A DNA stretch of 64,000 nt from Tremella fuciformis (Eukaryota > Basidiomycota > Tremellomycetes > Tremellales > Tremellaceae), in the NCBI GenBank assembly GCA_032768795.1, contig CP136490.1, forward strand, positions 6,696,001 to 6,760,000. Reading direction: 5' to 3'. Each line of letters starts with the position of its first letter. Position 1 is the first letter of the stretch. Shown here one piece after another: positions 23,456 through 34,800 of the stretch. A program made the position numbers and the translations under genes. The notes under the pieces are model-generated. The model was not told the DNA's origin and ran no database searches. It saw nothing but the letters and a program-made list of their open reading frames with translations.

Positions 23456-24176
23456 GGTGGGCTGCTGAAAGAGGGAAAAGCGAGGAAGAGGAAAGAAGTG
23501 GAGGTGGTCCGGGTGGCAAACGAGACGCCGGTCGGATGTCGGAAGGGAGTACTGTCCACAAAGCTGGTTGTCAGCTCTTGTCCTCCGCTGCTTGCGCTGT
23601 CGAGGGTGACGGTGCGATGGGATGGGGAGGTATGACCCACGTTGACCTATGCAGTGGTCGAGCTGTCTGCCGGAGTCGTCGACGACAGGTGTTGTTGACC
23701 AAAGGACGTGAATTGTCCTTTGACGCGGGTGAACCGGGCCCGGGCGTGCCGTGTAGAAGAAGAACGAATGGAAGCGGGGTTGTTTACGCAGCGCGGTGTC
23801 TATGCACGCCGAAGAGGGGATGAACCGGGGAAGAAGAGACAGAAGAAACCGAAATGCAGGAAAGGGAAATGTCCAGTGACGACGAGGTAGCCGATGATAT
23901 AGTAGTGGTGGTGGTGGTGATCAGCTGAGGTGAAGTTGAATGTGGCAGATGTTGCCCGGTGGAGGTGACGTCGACGACGACTTACGCCCTTTTCTTTCAA
24001 TAGATTTTGAAACGGTCAAAAATGGGGTCGCGTGGGGAAAAAAGCGGTCTCAGCCGCGATTTAAGTACATCAGACAAGAGGCGGGCTGGAAATCATACCC
24101 TGAAAATCTGGTACCGCCATTGATCGGCATTTCACATAACTCCGAAAAGCGCAGCACGTTTCCTCTCCTTCTCTCA
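23456..24176. other. Intergenic region, BDF1 promoter
   Basis: This lies upstream of BDF1 and downstream of MAK11, both on the minus strand. It holds a (GTG)5 tract at 23905-23919 and an AT-rich stretch near 24000-24065. No gene is supported. Confidence 0.55.
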
Positions 24177-25940
24177 CTACTCGTACTCTCCCTCGTCCTC
24201 TTCCTCCTCTTCGTCCTCGAACTCGACCTCCATGCCATCTGCATCATCGCCTTCGCTGCTGCCCTCATCGTTATCATCGTCCTCATCGTCCTCGTCGTCT
24301 TGCTCTGCCTCGTAAATGTCATGAGACTCGTCATGCTGATCGTGATCGTCGTCCTCGGAATCGTCCAGTGCAGCATCTGGAGTGATTCCGCTGCTCGACT
24401 GTGTCGCTGCCCCGTTGGACTTCTTCTCGGAACCTCCATTGATGCTGCGAGGCGCCGACTTCCCATCGGCCAAGAAAACACAAGTCAAACGGCTCCCCTT
24501 GGTGTCATACGAGGCGATGGGTTTGGTCTCGGCCTCAGAACCCGTGGCTTTAAGGGTGGTTAGGTCGTGAACATTGATCAAGCCGTCCGAGGACACCGAC
24601 GTGAGGAGCACAACACGTTTCGAGGACTCGGCCAATGTCGGCACCTCGAAAGGCAACGTGGAAATGGACTTGATCCTGGCTGTCAGCTTCCTCGAGAAAT
24701 GTAACGGCAGGGAAACGAACCTGTTGGAATGGCCAACAAAGGTGCCGATGCGCTCAAGTTCTAGGGACTTCCCTCGCTCCTCCTCGTCTCCTTCGTTCTC
24801 GTCTCCTTCGTCTTTCTCGTTGTCCTCAGTCTGCTCCGCAGCTTTCACCTCATATACCTCCACCAGGCCTTTTTCTGTTCCCACACACAGGACCTCGGTC
24901 TCGTCGTCTTCGTCTATCGTCGGAGGCAAAGAAGCAAAGACCAAAGTGTTGAATCGTGACTTTGTTTCGATTGTTTTGAGTAATTTGAGGGTGAGGGAGT
25001 AAATCTCGATTTTCTTCGGGAAGAGAACCGCGAAGTGTGTACCGGCCGGGGAGAATTTTACCATCTCTGCTTCTACAGGCATCAGCAAGGTTCGCGGCAT
25101 ACGGTCGGAGTCGCGAGGAGGAGACGCACCCTGTCCAAGTGCAAGGCTCGCCGCTCCTCTGCCCCTCATCAAGTCCCACATCTTGAGCGTCTGGTCCTTG
25201 CCGACGCTCAGCGCCACTCTGCCTGTCGGGTGCACGTCCAGGTGGTTGACGCGACCAGAGTGCCCTTTAAGGGACTTCAACAACGCCCAGTCGCTTGTGC
25301 GGAAGAGGGACAAAGTGGCATCCTCGCTAGTCGCAAGCAAGTGTGCCGATGTTGGGAAGTGCAGGCTCGTGATGCTTCCTACATCCTAAGCCAAGATTTC
25401 AGCAAGAAGATAAGCAGCTTACCTGAATGTTGGGATAGACTGCCAACTTCCTTTCTGCGCCTCAGATCCCAGACTTTGATGAATTCGTCTTCGCTGCCGG
25501 TCGCCAGCCACTTGCCGCCCGGACTAGCCGCTACTGCCTTGACGCACGCCAAATGCGCAGGAAAGATGAAAATCGGCTGCAGGATGGGTGTGTCCGAGCC
25601 AGATGGGTAAGACCCCTCCAGGCCATAGAGGATCTTCTCGTATGATCCGGCGGTGATGATGAATGAGGGTCCTGATGACGGTCCAGCTTCAGACGAGCTA
25701 CTGGTCGCCGCACCAGCAGTGGCAAAAGACACAGATGGGTCGAGAGAGGGCGGCAGGGACGATGGGGTTTCAGCCTTGGCTTTGCCTTTCGCTTTGGCTG
25801 AAAGGGCCGGAGGGGCAGAGGAGGTGGAAGGGGCAGATCCGCCTTCGTACCGTACCTCTACCCGGGGCTTCTGGTACGGCGTCGCGCGTTTCCCATGACC
25901 TTTGGGCACTTTGCCGTTCTGCTTCGCATGTTTCGACATC
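24177..25940 (-). CDS. MAK11: WD40 ribosome-assembly factor Mak11/PAK1IP1
   Basis: Mak11 acts in nuclear 60S ribosomal subunit assembly and is the homolog of PAK1-interacting protein. Exons 25940-25433, 25378-25130, 25072-24721 and 24675-24177 give 535 residues. The start MSKHAKQNGKVPKGHGKR is basic. WD repeats are readable: GKWLATGSEDEFIKVWDLRR, LLATSEDATLSLFRTSDW, LKGHSGRVNHLDVHPTGRVA and SVGKDQTLKMWDLMRGRGAA. SRFNTLVFASLPPTID and RIGTFVGHSNR mark later blades. The C-terminus is a long Asp/Glu-rich tail, typical of nucleolar proteins. A 683-bp Helitron is inserted 144 bp upstream of the ATG. Confidence 0.9.
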
Positions 25941-26084
25941 GTGTAGCTGATCTTTTCGTTTGAAGATGTTGAGGACACCAGACGAAGACAGAAGACAACC
26001 CATCCGCCAACTTTTAGGCATGACGTGGAATTCTTCCAACGGCCTCCACCTCGCTCCGGATCCCGACTGCAGCTAGCTGAGTGA

Positions 26085-26767
26085 TCAGCGTAGCTCTTAC
26101 GGGGCGAATTTCTGCGGGTGTCCCTGGAACGAAAACGGTAAATGGGGGAATTAAATAAGAAAATTCCGGCCATTCTGATTTCATCAGCACAATCCTAATA
26201 TGCATTGTGTCCTTGCCAAATTGCCTTTCATCAGAGAATAAAGATCTATGCATGAGGCTGATGCATGGAATGATCTCTGTAGCAGAACCAATCGCCTACA
26301 TAGCTACTGCCATACCCTGCCCTATCATTGCACCAAAATGGTTACAATAGCGCAAGTCTGACAAGACTGCAATAGGCTTGCCAGGTGGCAGCTGTGACAT
26401 AGCCCCTGTGACCAGCTTGGCATGCCTATGATCATCTGATCAGCCTAGCATGCCCAACAAGCACTTGCGCATCTCTTGATGAAGTGCTTTAGCTTGCAAC
26501 TAATCAATGTTCTACAGTACATCCGGCTTTGCCGGATGCTTGACCCGTAAGGGCTGCGATGGCTGCGCCGCTAGGCGCAAGGGGGGGTCTTGGGGGGGTG
26601 TCCCACCCCCCCATGTCTAACGGAACCAAAGAACAAGGAATTGCATTAGGTTTTCCAAATTGCCTGAGAACCAATAACTTGAATACCTGATTAGAAATTC
26701 AGAGCTAAAAAAGAATTGAAATAACGAGCTACGCCCTATCGCGCACTTTCCTGCACGATCTACCTAG
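26085..26767 (+). mobile_element. Non-autonomous Helitron, 683 bp, copy 2
   Basis: It has the same length as copy 1 (10152-10834), and I see no difference reading the two by eye. The insertion is between A and T (GTGA|TC...CTAG|TTACG) with no target duplication. The same three internal hairpins lie at 26520-26613. It sits in the divergent promoter between MAK11 (minus) and the spartin-like gene (plus). Near-identity points to very recent movement. Confidence 0.93.
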
Positions 26768-26869
26768 TTACGATCATCGCCATCGATGCCAGCGTCCATC
26801 TGCACACGACTGCTTTGTGATCTGTGAAGGAAGGAATCATTGACCTCACACGTCGGACAGAAGGACACC

Positions 26870-28004
26870 ATGACGACCCTCGCAGACATCCCATCAACAA
26901 AAGCCTACCACCTCCCGACCCCTACCTCTGAGCCGATCCTGCTGGCCGAGGGAGAGCTCGTGCTCGCCACGATCCCGGCCAACCCACCAGCTCGGCCGTC
27001 ACCCACTCTCACCCTCTCCGTCGGTGGAAGCTCTTGGCCAGTTTTGCCCAATACTCCGGTCAGGAAGGTACACGCCCAGAAAGAGCACGCGAGTTACATA
27101 TTCTCTCCGGCCGCCGTCGATGGCAGCGCCGGCATTGGACAGGTCAAGATCATCCTAGCCGACAGGCAAGTTCGGGCAGCCTCAGATGGGGTTTGCAGCT
27201 GAAGTTCAAGCAAGTCACAAGGAGAATGGGAGGCCACCGAGGCTCTAGCCGCCAAGTTCGAGTCTGCGCTTCAAGCTCAAGGCGTCTGGGATGAGCGCCT
27301 CCTCTTTGTGAACGATGAGGATGAGAACAGCGGGGTGCAGAAGGGATGGGGCGAGAGCATCGCCGCCGCCGTGACCGGGGCTGGTGCTGCCCTCGCGACC
27401 CGTCTGGGTTCCTTCACAGAACAGTGAGTCTACTTCCTCTCAGACAGTCCTTGTGCTTATTTAGACACGTTACCCACACCAACCCCGAGCACCCACCGCC
27501 GCCCTCTGAGGCCGTCAAGGCAAACGCCAAAGCGGCTGCCGAAAAGACTGGTGTTCTCGCCGACAAGGCTGGAGCTGGAGCTTCCATGGTCGGCGAATAT
27601 ATCCACAATGCTGGCAAGGCGATCGGCGAGAGGTTGCCGGATAGCATCGCAAAGCCTGCCGAGCCGGTCAAGGAGGAGGATAAGGGCGACTTTAGGAAGA
27701 TGGCTGAGCAAGGCTGGCAGCAAGCGACTATCGCGGCCAAAGGCATTGCTAGCGCTGCAGTCACTGTTGGAACTGCTTTGAGCGAGAATGCGCACAAGGC
27801 TGTGGAGCACAACTTCGGCAAGGAGGCGGAAGGTGTCGCTCAAGGTGAGTCAGACGTCGCTCAGCTGAGCACGGCTAATGGTAAGATGTGGGGCAGACCG
27901 GTGCCAATGTAGGCTCGACGGGTCTTTCCGCGGTTCAAGCCACCAGCGTGATCATGCAAGGCAGCAACGCTGTTTCGGGGGCTCGAGAAGCAAAGAGCGG
28001 TTAG
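26870..28004 (+). CDS. Spartin/senescence-domain protein
   Basis: Exons 26870-27165, 27211-27423, 27465-27844 and 27913-28004 give 326 residues. The C-terminal half is a senescence-associated domain as found in spartin and plant ERD7 proteins: GWGESIAAAVTGAGAALATR, then GEYIHNAGKAIGERLP, and finally GSTGLSAVQATSVIMQGS. These proteins bind lipid droplets or membranes, so a lipid-homeostasis role is inferred. The N-terminal part (residues 1-100) is a predicted beta-rich domain. Intron 1 (27166-27210, 45 nt) has the GC donor AG|GCAAGT, and no GT donor gives the right frame. The ORF continues upstream with no ATG before 26870. The 683-bp Helitron ends 102 bp before the ATG. Confidence 0.82.
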
Positions 28005-28311
28005 CCACCGCAGTTCGTTGTTGATTTCTAGGTGTAGCCATAGAAGACTATCTGTTGCCGTTGACGAGAATCAGGTTAATGCAAGTGATTCAACGAGCTA
28101 TTCTGGAGAATGGGCGATCTTCATCTCTGCATCATCGCTCTGATTACGGTTACTACCTGCTCGAATCCACAAAATTATGGTGAGCACATGCTCAGCCAGA
28201 GCTGTCACCGCGTGAATCCCGGTGTAGCACTGTGTACTCGGCTCCCGTGATGCGCGAGCGCAGTTGTGGAGGCATGGAGCTGTCAAGTCAACAGTATCTC
28301 ACGACCGCGAC
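28005..28311. other. Intergenic region between convergent genes
   Basis: About 300 bp lie between the 3' ends of the spartin-like gene (plus) and the next gene (minus). Only 3' untranslated sequence is expected here, and I see no gene. Confidence 0.5.
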
Positions 28312-28992
28312 TTACTCCACGACTTCAGAGAAATGCGCGGGGTCAATTCTCAAGAGTAACGTGTAGCGTCGAGGTGTATCGCCGCTGCTCGAGTCAGCCC
28401 CCGATGGTATGAACAGCCATGAAGTTGCTTACCCAGACCTAGTCCCTGTAGATTGGCGAGCCTGTGCCTCCACCAGCTGGACGAGTGGGCTGTTCTGCAT
28501 ATGCCAGCGGAACCCCTCGTCGCTGAACGTCCCACCTTGGTACTCCCACGATTGGATCGCCTCAGCAGCATCCGGCAGGCTCATATTCGAGTTGTTCACA
28601 AAGTAGCGCATGGCCGCGTCGTAGTCCGGAAACGAGCTGGGTGTCTCCGCCAGCATCACTTGTAAGTCTGCGCCTTCACTCTCTCTGAGCGTGGGCTCCG
28701 CGTCGGAGGTCGGCGGGGCCTCATTGTCCCATATGAGTGCGCGTGAATCAGCAGTGGAGTCAGCGGCGGGTCTGCGGCTTCCATCAGCTTCCCTGATTGG
28801 ATCAGTGCCTCCCGTGCGCTGACTCCTCCGAGAGGGGTAGGTGCGGGACGCAGGATTGCGGCTGGTCGAGTGGTTGCCCGTCTCCTCACTTGCATTCATG
28901 ATTAGATCGACTCGGCGGGGATACATGCGTGGGGTGTGGGAGCCGGTCGGGTCACTCGGTGGTGTCACTATTGTATGAGACGCCGATGCCAT
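28312..28992 (-). CDS. Unknown small protein, paralog A of a local pair
   Basis: Exons 28992-28433 and 28384-28312 (48-nt intron with a CTGAC branch site) give 210 residues. I recognise no family. The N-terminal 100 residues are Ser/Thr/Arg-rich and probably disordered. Residues of about 120-170 form a short helical unit: YDAAMRYFVNNSNMSLPDA then AIQSWEYQGGTFSDEGF. The second part is shared with the gene at 29462-29827 (IVAEWERQGGTYDRDRGF), so the two are diverged duplicates. The C-terminus after the intron reads GGDTPRRYTLLLRIDPAHF. The unspliced frame ends 36 nt beyond exon 1's final codon, so an intronless version is possible. Confidence 0.55.
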
Positions 28993-29461
28993 TTGAGCAG
29001 CCTGGTCGCAGCAGCCCACCTTTCTCTTTGTCTAATTAGCGAGGTCATGTCTGCCCTATCTCCCGACGTCAGTCAAGGGGCGGCAGAGAATTAAGTGGCA
29101 CAATTAGCGAAAATGACCATCGATGGAGGCGAGGAGGGCGCATGACGACTTTAAAGGTCATGGTCAGCAGGTGTTTCAATCGCCGTCCTGCCGACCAGAG
29201 GGCCTTCTTTTAAATCACTTACACTTCACAACCTACTGCGCCCCTTCAGCCGCACACACACCGGGGCGAAAGACTCTGTGGTGTCGGCTAGATGAGTATA
29301 TACATCTCAAAACATGCACAGTGTTAAGGGGAGGGGTGCCATAGAGGGGAGGCGAAGTGATGCCATCAAGGGAGAGCGCACCGCTTATTCGGGCGGAAGC
29401 GCGTCGGTTAACATAAAGTTGAGCATTGACTGGCGCGTACGTTCGTTGCTTTCAGCGCTGC
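28993..29461. other. Intergenic region between unknown paralogs
   Basis: This is the upstream region of the 28.9-kb gene and the downstream region of the 29.8-kb gene, both on the minus strand. No gene or clear repeat was found. Confidence 0.45.
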
Positions 29462-29827
29462 TCAGTCAGTTTGAAAGCGGTTGCAGATCATGCCAGAACC
29501 TACGCTAGCTTCTGAGCCCCGGCGATCCAGACACTGCGCATGACCGTCTCTGGTGTATTCGAGTTCATCCATGAGGGGATGCTGCTGATTAGCTTTGTCC
29601 GCGACATGGCAGAGCCCGCCGCACCTAGCGAAGCCTCGGTCGCGATCATAGGTTCCCCCCTGGCGTTCCCACTCAGCGACAATCTGCTCAGCACGTTGAC
29701 GACTAAACGTCGCAAAGCACCACTGGTATATAGCAGCCTCGCGATTAGCATATGAAGTGGGTGCGCTTGATGCAGCCTCGGTCCCAGGAAGGGTGGGCTC
29801 ACCGCCTGCTGATCGTTCGGTGGACAT
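29462..29827 (-). CDS. Unknown small protein, paralog B of a local pair
   Basis: This is a single open frame of 121 residues from the ATG at 29827. I recognise no family. The core REAAIYQWCFATFSRQRAEQ plus IVAEWERQGGTYDRDRGF matches the core of the gene at 28312-28992 (an AE-I---WE-QGGT-----GF pattern). A TATAAATA box on the same strand at 29918-29911 lies 84 bp upstream of the ATG and supports transcription. The part after DRDRGF has no counterpart in the paralog, so an unseen intron or a truncated 3' end is possible. Confidence 0.45.
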   Translation of the reverse strand: MSTERSAGGEPTLPGTEAASSAPTSYANREAAIYQWCFATFSRQRAEQIVAEWERQGGTYDRDRGFARCGGLCHVADKANQQHPLMDELEYTRDGHAQCLDRRGSEASVGSGMICNRFQTD

Positions 29828-29910
29828 TAGTGGAGATTGGTCTTGCTGTGCAGGTGTGCAAGTGGATAGTAGATTATCGAATTGACACTTTGTTTGTCGC
29901 AGGGCAGGTA

Positions 29911-29918
29911 TATTTATA
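29911..29918 (-). promoter_or_regulatory. TATA box upstream of paralog B
   Basis: TATAAATA on the minus strand lies 84 bp upstream of the ATG at 29827, a normal distance for fungal promoters. Confidence 0.5.
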
Positions 29919-30411
29919 CTCGGCGCCGAGTGGTGGTCTTTGCTCTCCCTTTGTGCGAGATGCTCCGCATGACGAAGGGAGAGATTGTAAGGAGTAGATA
30001 GAGGTCAAGGTGCGGCACTGCCTGCCTTCCTTCTCGAGAAGCATCTGGCCAGTTCTGGACCTCTGGAAGGGAATGTCAAAAGGAGGGAGTCGCGTGCGTT
30101 ATCGAATAGCGCGGCTTCGTTGCAAACGCGTTGAGCACACCATAGGTAATCAGTAACTTATCTCTCACCAACGGTAATACCAATCCACCGATTCGCCTAG
30201 CTCCACCTGGGTGGCCAAACGGATACGCTCGGCCGAGTACGCTGGACTGTTCGATGCGCAGTCAGTAGTCGGCGGGAGGTGTTCGGCTGATCGTGTCAAC
30301 ATGCGAAGGGAAGGCCTCGAGGGGAGGAAGGCAGATGGGCGTTATCTGATAGATTGCCATGTTTTGACGAGAGAACGATGCATGATCGACGCTAGTCGCT
30401 GCGCGTGTCGG

Positions 30412-30420
30412 TATAAAAGG
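30412..30420 (+). promoter_or_regulatory. Strong TATA box, target unclear
   Basis: TATAAAAGG is a consensus TATA element. The nearest convincing ORF on this strand begins 1.4 kb downstream, so it may drive a long leader or a non-coding RNA. Confidence 0.35.
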
Positions 30421-31830
30421 TTAGCCTTGTTGGCCACCCGAGGCCAGCGAGCGAGTTGCCATGCAATGAATGTCCCGAGTCGAGCGATGGGAAGATGTGG
30501 GCATCACATGTGAGGCTGCAAGGAGAGAAGCAAGCACCGCATGGTCACCTGGCCGCTCGAGCCCCTTTTGCCCCACACTTGCAGTGTAAATTACCCTTTG
30601 CGGCAATTCGACTACCCTGCCACCCACATGGTGGCCAATATGACTGGCTCGCTGGACCCAGTCTGGGACATTAGCTCCGGCGGCGGCGTCGTCGCTTGCA
30701 TGGCTCCTTGTGCCCCTGGCTGGCTGCACCCGGTGGGATGGCCGGTGGACTGGGCAATGTAACGTATCGCATGCATGTATGCATGTCAAGTCTTCATCGA
30801 CTCGGTTGTCATTACACCTATACACCTGTATTCTGTCCTGCTCAACCGACTCGATACTCCCTCCTCTCGGCTGGTCACAGCGATCACGCCAACACGCATG
30901 CTCTCGGCCTCGGCCAAGGCACCAGCGCATTCCATAGTCCGACCACTCTAATCGCCCCCCTTCACCATCAACATCATCAATCATCTCGCTCTGCAACGCG
31001 ACAACGACTCATCATCAATCTAGACCCAAGGAGATCTGTGTCGGCGCATCGGCAAGGCACCCATTTATCTCGTCGCCCCTCTTCTGTGCACCCCACCGAG
31101 CTATCGGGTTTCAGTACGACACTAGCGGGGCCGAGGGGACCACGCTGTGCTCTGGCTGCGCGGCGTGCGTGGGCGACGGCTTGTTGTTCCCACAGGACCG
31201 ACCACACGATCAGACCTAGGACGGGGATCGTCGGGACTGGACTGCGATAGCTCGAAACCGGTCCCGTCCTCTCTGACCATCGACCATCGTCCATCGACAA
31301 AGGGACGTCGTCTTGTGTGTCGGGTTGGTCTCTGTGACATTGTCGACCGGCGTTGCCCTTTGGCCAGTGGTCCGTGACTGGCGTGGGGGCTCCCGGGTCT
31401 GGCCGCCGCCGTCACGACGTGCTCCACCTCATCAAAGGAAGGGATATTCTGGCACCCCCCACAGCGATCCCACCTTCGCAGTCGCTCCTCCCTCTCTCCC
31501 CTCGTCTCTGCTTGATTGCAGCCAGGCGGGCCCATCGGTCGCTCCCCCTTCACAGCGGGACAACTACTATCATACGACGGCACCGACGACGACACTCTCA
31601 GGACAGGCTGGGACGTCCTATCACTGGCAGGCGTCTCGCTCGCTGCGCGCCGCTCACTCGTCCTATCACGCCTTCCGCAGTTAGCGCTGAAGCGGCGCTA
31701 GACGTGACCATACGACTCTCACCTCCATAGACCGCTTCGATCCGGCCAGAGCTCGCTGCTCTGCGCCCCCCTTCCCCATCCCCATCCTCTCCTCCAATCA
31801 CCCCTCCCCCCTTCTTTCCTCTCCGACCTG

Positions 31831-34800
31831 ATGAGCGATTCGCCCATGCGCCCCTCGCCGGCAATGCAGACCATGGGCGCACTCGCCGAGCAACCCGCGC
31901 CATCGCCTCGCTGGCAGGCCTTCCCAGGCCCATCGTCACCCCGTCCAGCCCGCGTCATGGCAGCTCGTCTTCCCAGCATCAGCGCAAATGAGGTGTTCGA
32001 GCTTGGTGCGACAGATTCGCCAGCTCCGACTGTCGTTAGAGGTGGTTTCTCCCCAGCCACGACCAGCTCTGGTCTCCCGTCCGAAATGGCTAGAAATTCA
32101 CCTCGTCCCTCCATCACCCACCTTCAGACCTCCTCGAACCGTCTCGGCCACCTTTCCCCCACCGTATCCACCCCAGTAGACCAGATTGGATTCTTCACCG
32201 ACGGCTCGCCTCGTCCTCAGATGTCTTCGCCTCGCATCCGCAATGGCGAACTCGTTCCTCGCTCTCGACGCAACTCGGCCGCCATTGTCTCCATCCGGCT
32301 CGGATCTCGCTCAACTTCTCGCACTCCCCGCGGCAGCGAACGAGCCCTACCAGGCAGCAGCGGTCAGGTCACACCCAGCAAGGCGAAACATCAGGACAAC
32401 GCCGTCCATGTCGACATGATGGAGAGCTGGGCGCCTGGCGTCGAAGAAATGGACGACTGGCAGCCTGCCGGGGGCATGCTCTTGCAGAACGATGATGAAG
32501 TGATCGAGGACGATCTCGATGACTACGATGGGCGTACCGGGACCGGCTATTCCGACATCTCACGGGAAGTCGAGGATATCATGCAGCCGGGAATGCTCTT
32601 CGGCGAAGGGCGCGAGTTTCAAGGAGAGATCGTCGAGCCAGCTATTGGTCGATTGGGCGACGATGCCATCTTGCCTCTGCGCAGGGGTGGAAGCGAGGTC
32701 AATCACGCTAGGTTGGATCACCTTCGTGCCGCAGGCATCAAGGAGCCGGAGAAAGACAAGAAGACGTACACTGTCATTCGCCTATTGGGATCTGGAAGCT
32801 ATGCCTCTGTATATCTCGTGCGCGAGAAGGGTGGTCGTCGACGCGAATATGGTTAGTCTCACCCAGCCGAGAATGACACTCGTGACTGACGGCTAGCCCT
32901 GAAATGTCTCAGCAAGCAGAATCTGGCAGACGAACAACTCGAAACGCAGTTGTTCGAGGCGACCATCCATCTCTCCCTGCCCATGCATCCGAACATTGTT
33001 ACCTTGCATCAAACCCTGCAAACCAAGAAATGGCTGTTTCTCATGTTGGAGCTGTGCCCTGGCGAGGACTTGTGAGCTCATATCCTTTGCATGCAAATGA
33101 CGGTCTGACTTCAGATTCTACTGGCTGGAGAAGTCCCGCGATGCCTCGCCCCGCCCATCCAGTACGCCCCTTCCAGAGGAGCTCCCTCATCCCATGTCCT
33201 CTTCAAAGTTCTCCTCTTCATCGATACCTTTCTCCTCGTCGCAGATGCTGCATGGCCTGTCCAATCATATGGCGACCTCTTTCGCGTCTTCGCCTTCTGC
33301 TCACTTCGCCGGATCGCCTGCGTCCCTTCTCTTCACTCATCACAACGGCAAGCACGGCCATTCGATCCTCTCAGCTGCTACGCCCCCGACTCCGAGCCTG
33401 CTATCTGCGTTCTCGGCCAACACTCTCTTATCTCAGCGACGTCTCAAGCTCATCGCCTCCATGTTCAGTCAAATGTGCGAGGCTGTAGCCATCTGTCACG
33501 ATGCCGGCGTCAGTCACCGAGACATCAAGCCTGAGAACTTCATCTGCTGCGACTCGGTGGAGCTGGAGGCTACTGGAGATGAAGACTTTGGCCCGCAGGC
33601 CAAGCGCAAGGTTATTGTCAAATTGACTGACTTTGGCTTGGCCACCACTGAGGAGGAGAGCGGGGATGTTGAGTGCGGCAGCAAGCCATACATGTCGTAT
33701 GGTGAGTCGAGGCGTAATCCGCGGTCGTCCAAATTGACGATGCAGAGTGCCGCAACAACCTTGGCCCCACCTACTACCCTGCTCCCGCCGATGTGTGGTC
33801 ATTGGGCATCGTTCTCATCAACATGCTCTTCCATCGGAACCCATGGAAAGACCCAACACCCGGCGACCCCAACTTCGACAATTTCCTCAACGATCCTACC
33901 GCCTTTCTTCTGTCCAAATTCACCGGAGTCGGCAGGGAGGTCGCCACCTACTTGGCCGATCACATCTTGTGCATTGACGTCGAAGCTCGAGCTTCGGCCA
34001 GGGAGTTCAGCCATTGGGTGAAGAGTCTGCCAGAGATGATCGGCGGAAGGAAAGCGATCACCCAACTGAAGATGGCTCGCTTGGAGCACAAAGAGGACCG
34101 CGGCATGTTTGTCAAATCGCCAGTAGCCGGACCTGAGCAAGCGCGCAAGACATCGGCTTCGGCACTAACTACCTCGGCGCCGACGCTCTCTTCACTATCG
34201 CCTCCACCTTCGGCATTCTCTACGACTACCGAGGCGTCCCTCCCTACACCTGATCTTGAAAGGGACGATCTGCGGTCGGCCTCTACCATAGACGAACAGC
34301 CGACTCCGGCCGACACGGCCATCACTTCGGACTACCCTTCTCCTGAAGTTGCTGGTGATGATGCGGCCTCGCGTACAGAGACAGATACCGCCTCTCTGTC
34401 CACCAACAAGCGGCGGAAGCGCGGGGTTCGGAAAGGAAAGGCCGCTCAGGCTGCAGCTGCTGCGGCAGCAGCCGGGCAGGACACGCCTTCACGAGAGGAA
34501 CGTGATGCCTTGCTTGCCGAACTCGCGGCGGCTTCGCAAAGTCTTGCTCGGGACTTGTCGAAACTCTCGAAGCAGGATTTCGAAGACGACCCGGAGCTTA
34601 ACTTCCCGCCGCTCGGCACCACGCCTTCACAAGCTGCTGCAGCGAAGAAGTCAAAGTGGAGGGAGATGATGAAATCATCCGCCAATCCAGAGCTTGCCGC
34701 ACTTGCCCGTCGAGTCGCAGAACGAGACGCAGGATCTGGTGGCAACTGGTCTGCGCCGGCCATGCTGCAGCACGACAAGGAGCGACACAAGGGAATATCG

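Larger units (their letters stand above)
29828..31830. other. 2-kb gene-poor region upstream of kinase
   Basis: No protein gene is supported. A perfect TATAAAAGG lies at 30412-30420 on the plus strand. A pyrimidine-rich stretch follows from about 30830 to 31000 and again from 31740 to the kinase ATG. It may be the promoter plus a long, perhaps spliced, 5' leader of the kinase, or it may hold a non-coding transcript. The right 100 bp, with runs of C and T, look like a fungal transcription-start region. Confidence 0.45.
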
